Assembly: GCA_038247465.1 (NCBI GenBank)
Contig: JBBRUV010000329.1
Span: 1 to 5,447 of the forward strand
DNA length: 5,447 nt
Direction: 5' to 3'
Origin: JBBRNH01 sp038247465
GTDB lineage: Bacteria; Bacteroidota; Bacteroidia; Cytophagales; Spirosomataceae
A program made the position numbers and the translations under genes. Positions 4,550 to 5,447 of the stretch are shown one piece after another (position 1 is the stretch's first letter; each line of letters begins with the position of its first letter). A model generated the notes under the pieces. That model had not been told where the DNA came from. It searched no databases and saw only the letters and a list, made by a program, of their open reading frames with translations.

Positions 4550-5404
4550 TCAGGAATTTACGATAGTTCCGCCGTTTGGGTGCAGCACCTGCCCGGTCAC
4601 ATACGTCGAATCGTCGGAGGCTAAATAGACGTAGGCCGGCCCTACTTCTGCCGGTTGTCCGGGGCGTTTCATCGGCACGTCTTTGCCAAACTGCGCCACC
4701 TCTGCCGCGCTTACCGAAGCCGGGTTGAGCGGTGTCCAGATCGGGCCGGGGGCTACGGCATTCACCCTGATTTTTTTCTCGGCCAAATTAACCGCCAATG
4801 CCCGCGTAAACGTCATAATTGCCCCTTTTGTGGCCGAGTAATCGAGCAGGTCGGCTCGGCCCTGGTAGGCCGTTACGGATGTAGTGTTGATAATCGAGTC
4901 GCCTTCGTGCAAATGAGACAGGGCGGCCCGCGTTACCCGAAACTGGGCGTAAATGTTGATGTCGAAGGTTTTCAGCAGGTCTTCATCCTGAATGTCTTCC
5001 AGATTTTTATGTTGATACTGTACCGCAGCGTTGTTCACCAAAATGTTGAGTTTGCCAAACCGGGCTACGGTATCGGTCACAATTTGCTGGCAGAAATCAA
5101 CCGACCGCAAATCGCCGGGAAGTAGCAGACAGTGCCGGCCTTCGGTTTCAACGAGTTCTTTGGTGTATTGCGCGTCTGTTTCTTCGGCAGGGGTATAAAC
5201 AATGGCAACATCGGCTCCCTCGCGGGCAAAATGCACGGCCACTGCCCGGCCAATGCCGCTGTCGCCACCAGTGATGAGGGCTACCTTATTTTTGAGTTTT
5301 TCCGCGCCTTTATACAGGTGACGGATCACCTTGGGCTGCGGGTCGAGCCGGGCCTCAATGCCGGGTTGCTGCGCCTGATGCTGCGGTTTGATTTGTGTTT
5401 CCAT
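4550..5404 (-). CDS. SDR family oxidoreductase, YghA/YhdF type (first gene of tandem pair)
   Basis: This 284-residue paralogue of the next gene aligns with it without gaps except for four fewer N-terminal residues; I count about 169 of 284 identical positions (about 60%). It has the same IKPQHQAQQPGIE start (5-17), TGGDSGIG (45-52), NNAA (124-127), tetrad Asn150, Ser176, Tyr189 and Lys193 (DYSATK), PGPIWTPL (219-226) and VTGQVLHPNGG (269-279). All catalytic residues are present. Variation concentrates in the substrate-side regions (for example 101-120, 158-170 and 226-233), suggesting the copies differ in substrate rather than being redundant. It is the promoter-proximal gene of the pair. The 43 bases visible upstream of its ATG contain no good TAnnTTTG element and no Shine-Dalgarno, only a weak GGAG-N8-CTCC dyad (5413-5428), so the promoter is probably outside the window. 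Confidence 0.93.
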   Translation of the reverse strand: METQIKPQHQAQQPGIEARLDPQPKVIRHLYKGAEKLKNKVALITGGDSGIGRAVAVHFAREGADVAIVYTPAEETDAQYTKELVETEGRHCLLLPGDLRSVDFCQQIVTDTVARFGKLNILVNNAAVQYQHKNLEDIQDEDLLKTFDINIYAQFRVTRAALSHLHEGDSIINTTSVTAYQGRADLLDYSATKGAIMTFTRALAVNLAEKKIRVNAVAPGPIWTPLNPASVSAAEVAQFGKDVPMKRPGQPAEVGPAYVYLASDDSTYVTGQVLHPNGGTIVNS

Positions 5405-5447
5405 AACGTAAAGGAGTTTGGTTTCTCCACGTCAGTAATCACGCGCC

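Overview
The window looks like a chromosomal segment of a Bacteroidota bacterium, most likely of the Cytophagales (Spirosoma-like). Four things suggest this. The first is the C-terminus of a TonB-receptor-type outer-membrane barrel with the tail style common in that phylum. The second is that no start codon is preceded by a clear Shine-Dalgarno sequence; most leaders are A/T-rich instead. The third is one good match to the phylum's TAnnTTTG -7 promoter element. The fourth is the mix of protein families. The taxonomic call is inference from style, not from a search.

Left part, plus strand: (1) the last 61 codons of an outer-membrane beta-barrel protein; (2) an unrecognised acidic, aromatic-rich 188-residue protein with its own probable promoter; (3) a 162-residue Ala/Glu/Lys-rich, almost entirely helical protein with 11-residue periodicity, resembling LEA or apolipoprotein-type proteins. 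This block ends at a very strong bidirectional terminator (1582-1623) shared with the convergent gene to its right.

Right part, minus strand, in transcription order: two tandem SDR oxidoreductases of the YghA/YhdF stress-associated type (about 60% identical by eye, 18-nt spacer, surely cotranscribed), an intrinsic terminator whose T-run touches the next start codon, a soluble cytochrome P450, and a ribosome-hibernation factor of the HPF/RaiA family. Two starts are shorter than the longest open frames: the P450 starts at 3605 and the hibernation factor at 1999.

The non-coding DNA is unusually rich in dyads. The P450 stop codon sits on the exact centre of a 45-bp perfect palindrome made of three GAACT-N-AGTTC units. 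The P450/raiA gap holds a composite stem-loop with a T-run in the plus orientation, although both flanking genes are on the minus strand. A 7-bp dyad covers the raiA leader. Functionally the window fits stress and stationary-phase physiology (hibernation factor, stress-type SDRs, LEA-like protein), with redox enzymes beside it. No CRISPR array, transposase, tRNA or rRNA was seen, and I saw no convincing multi-gene novel system. The best novelty leads are the RNA/DNA structures and the two unassigned plus-strand proteins.
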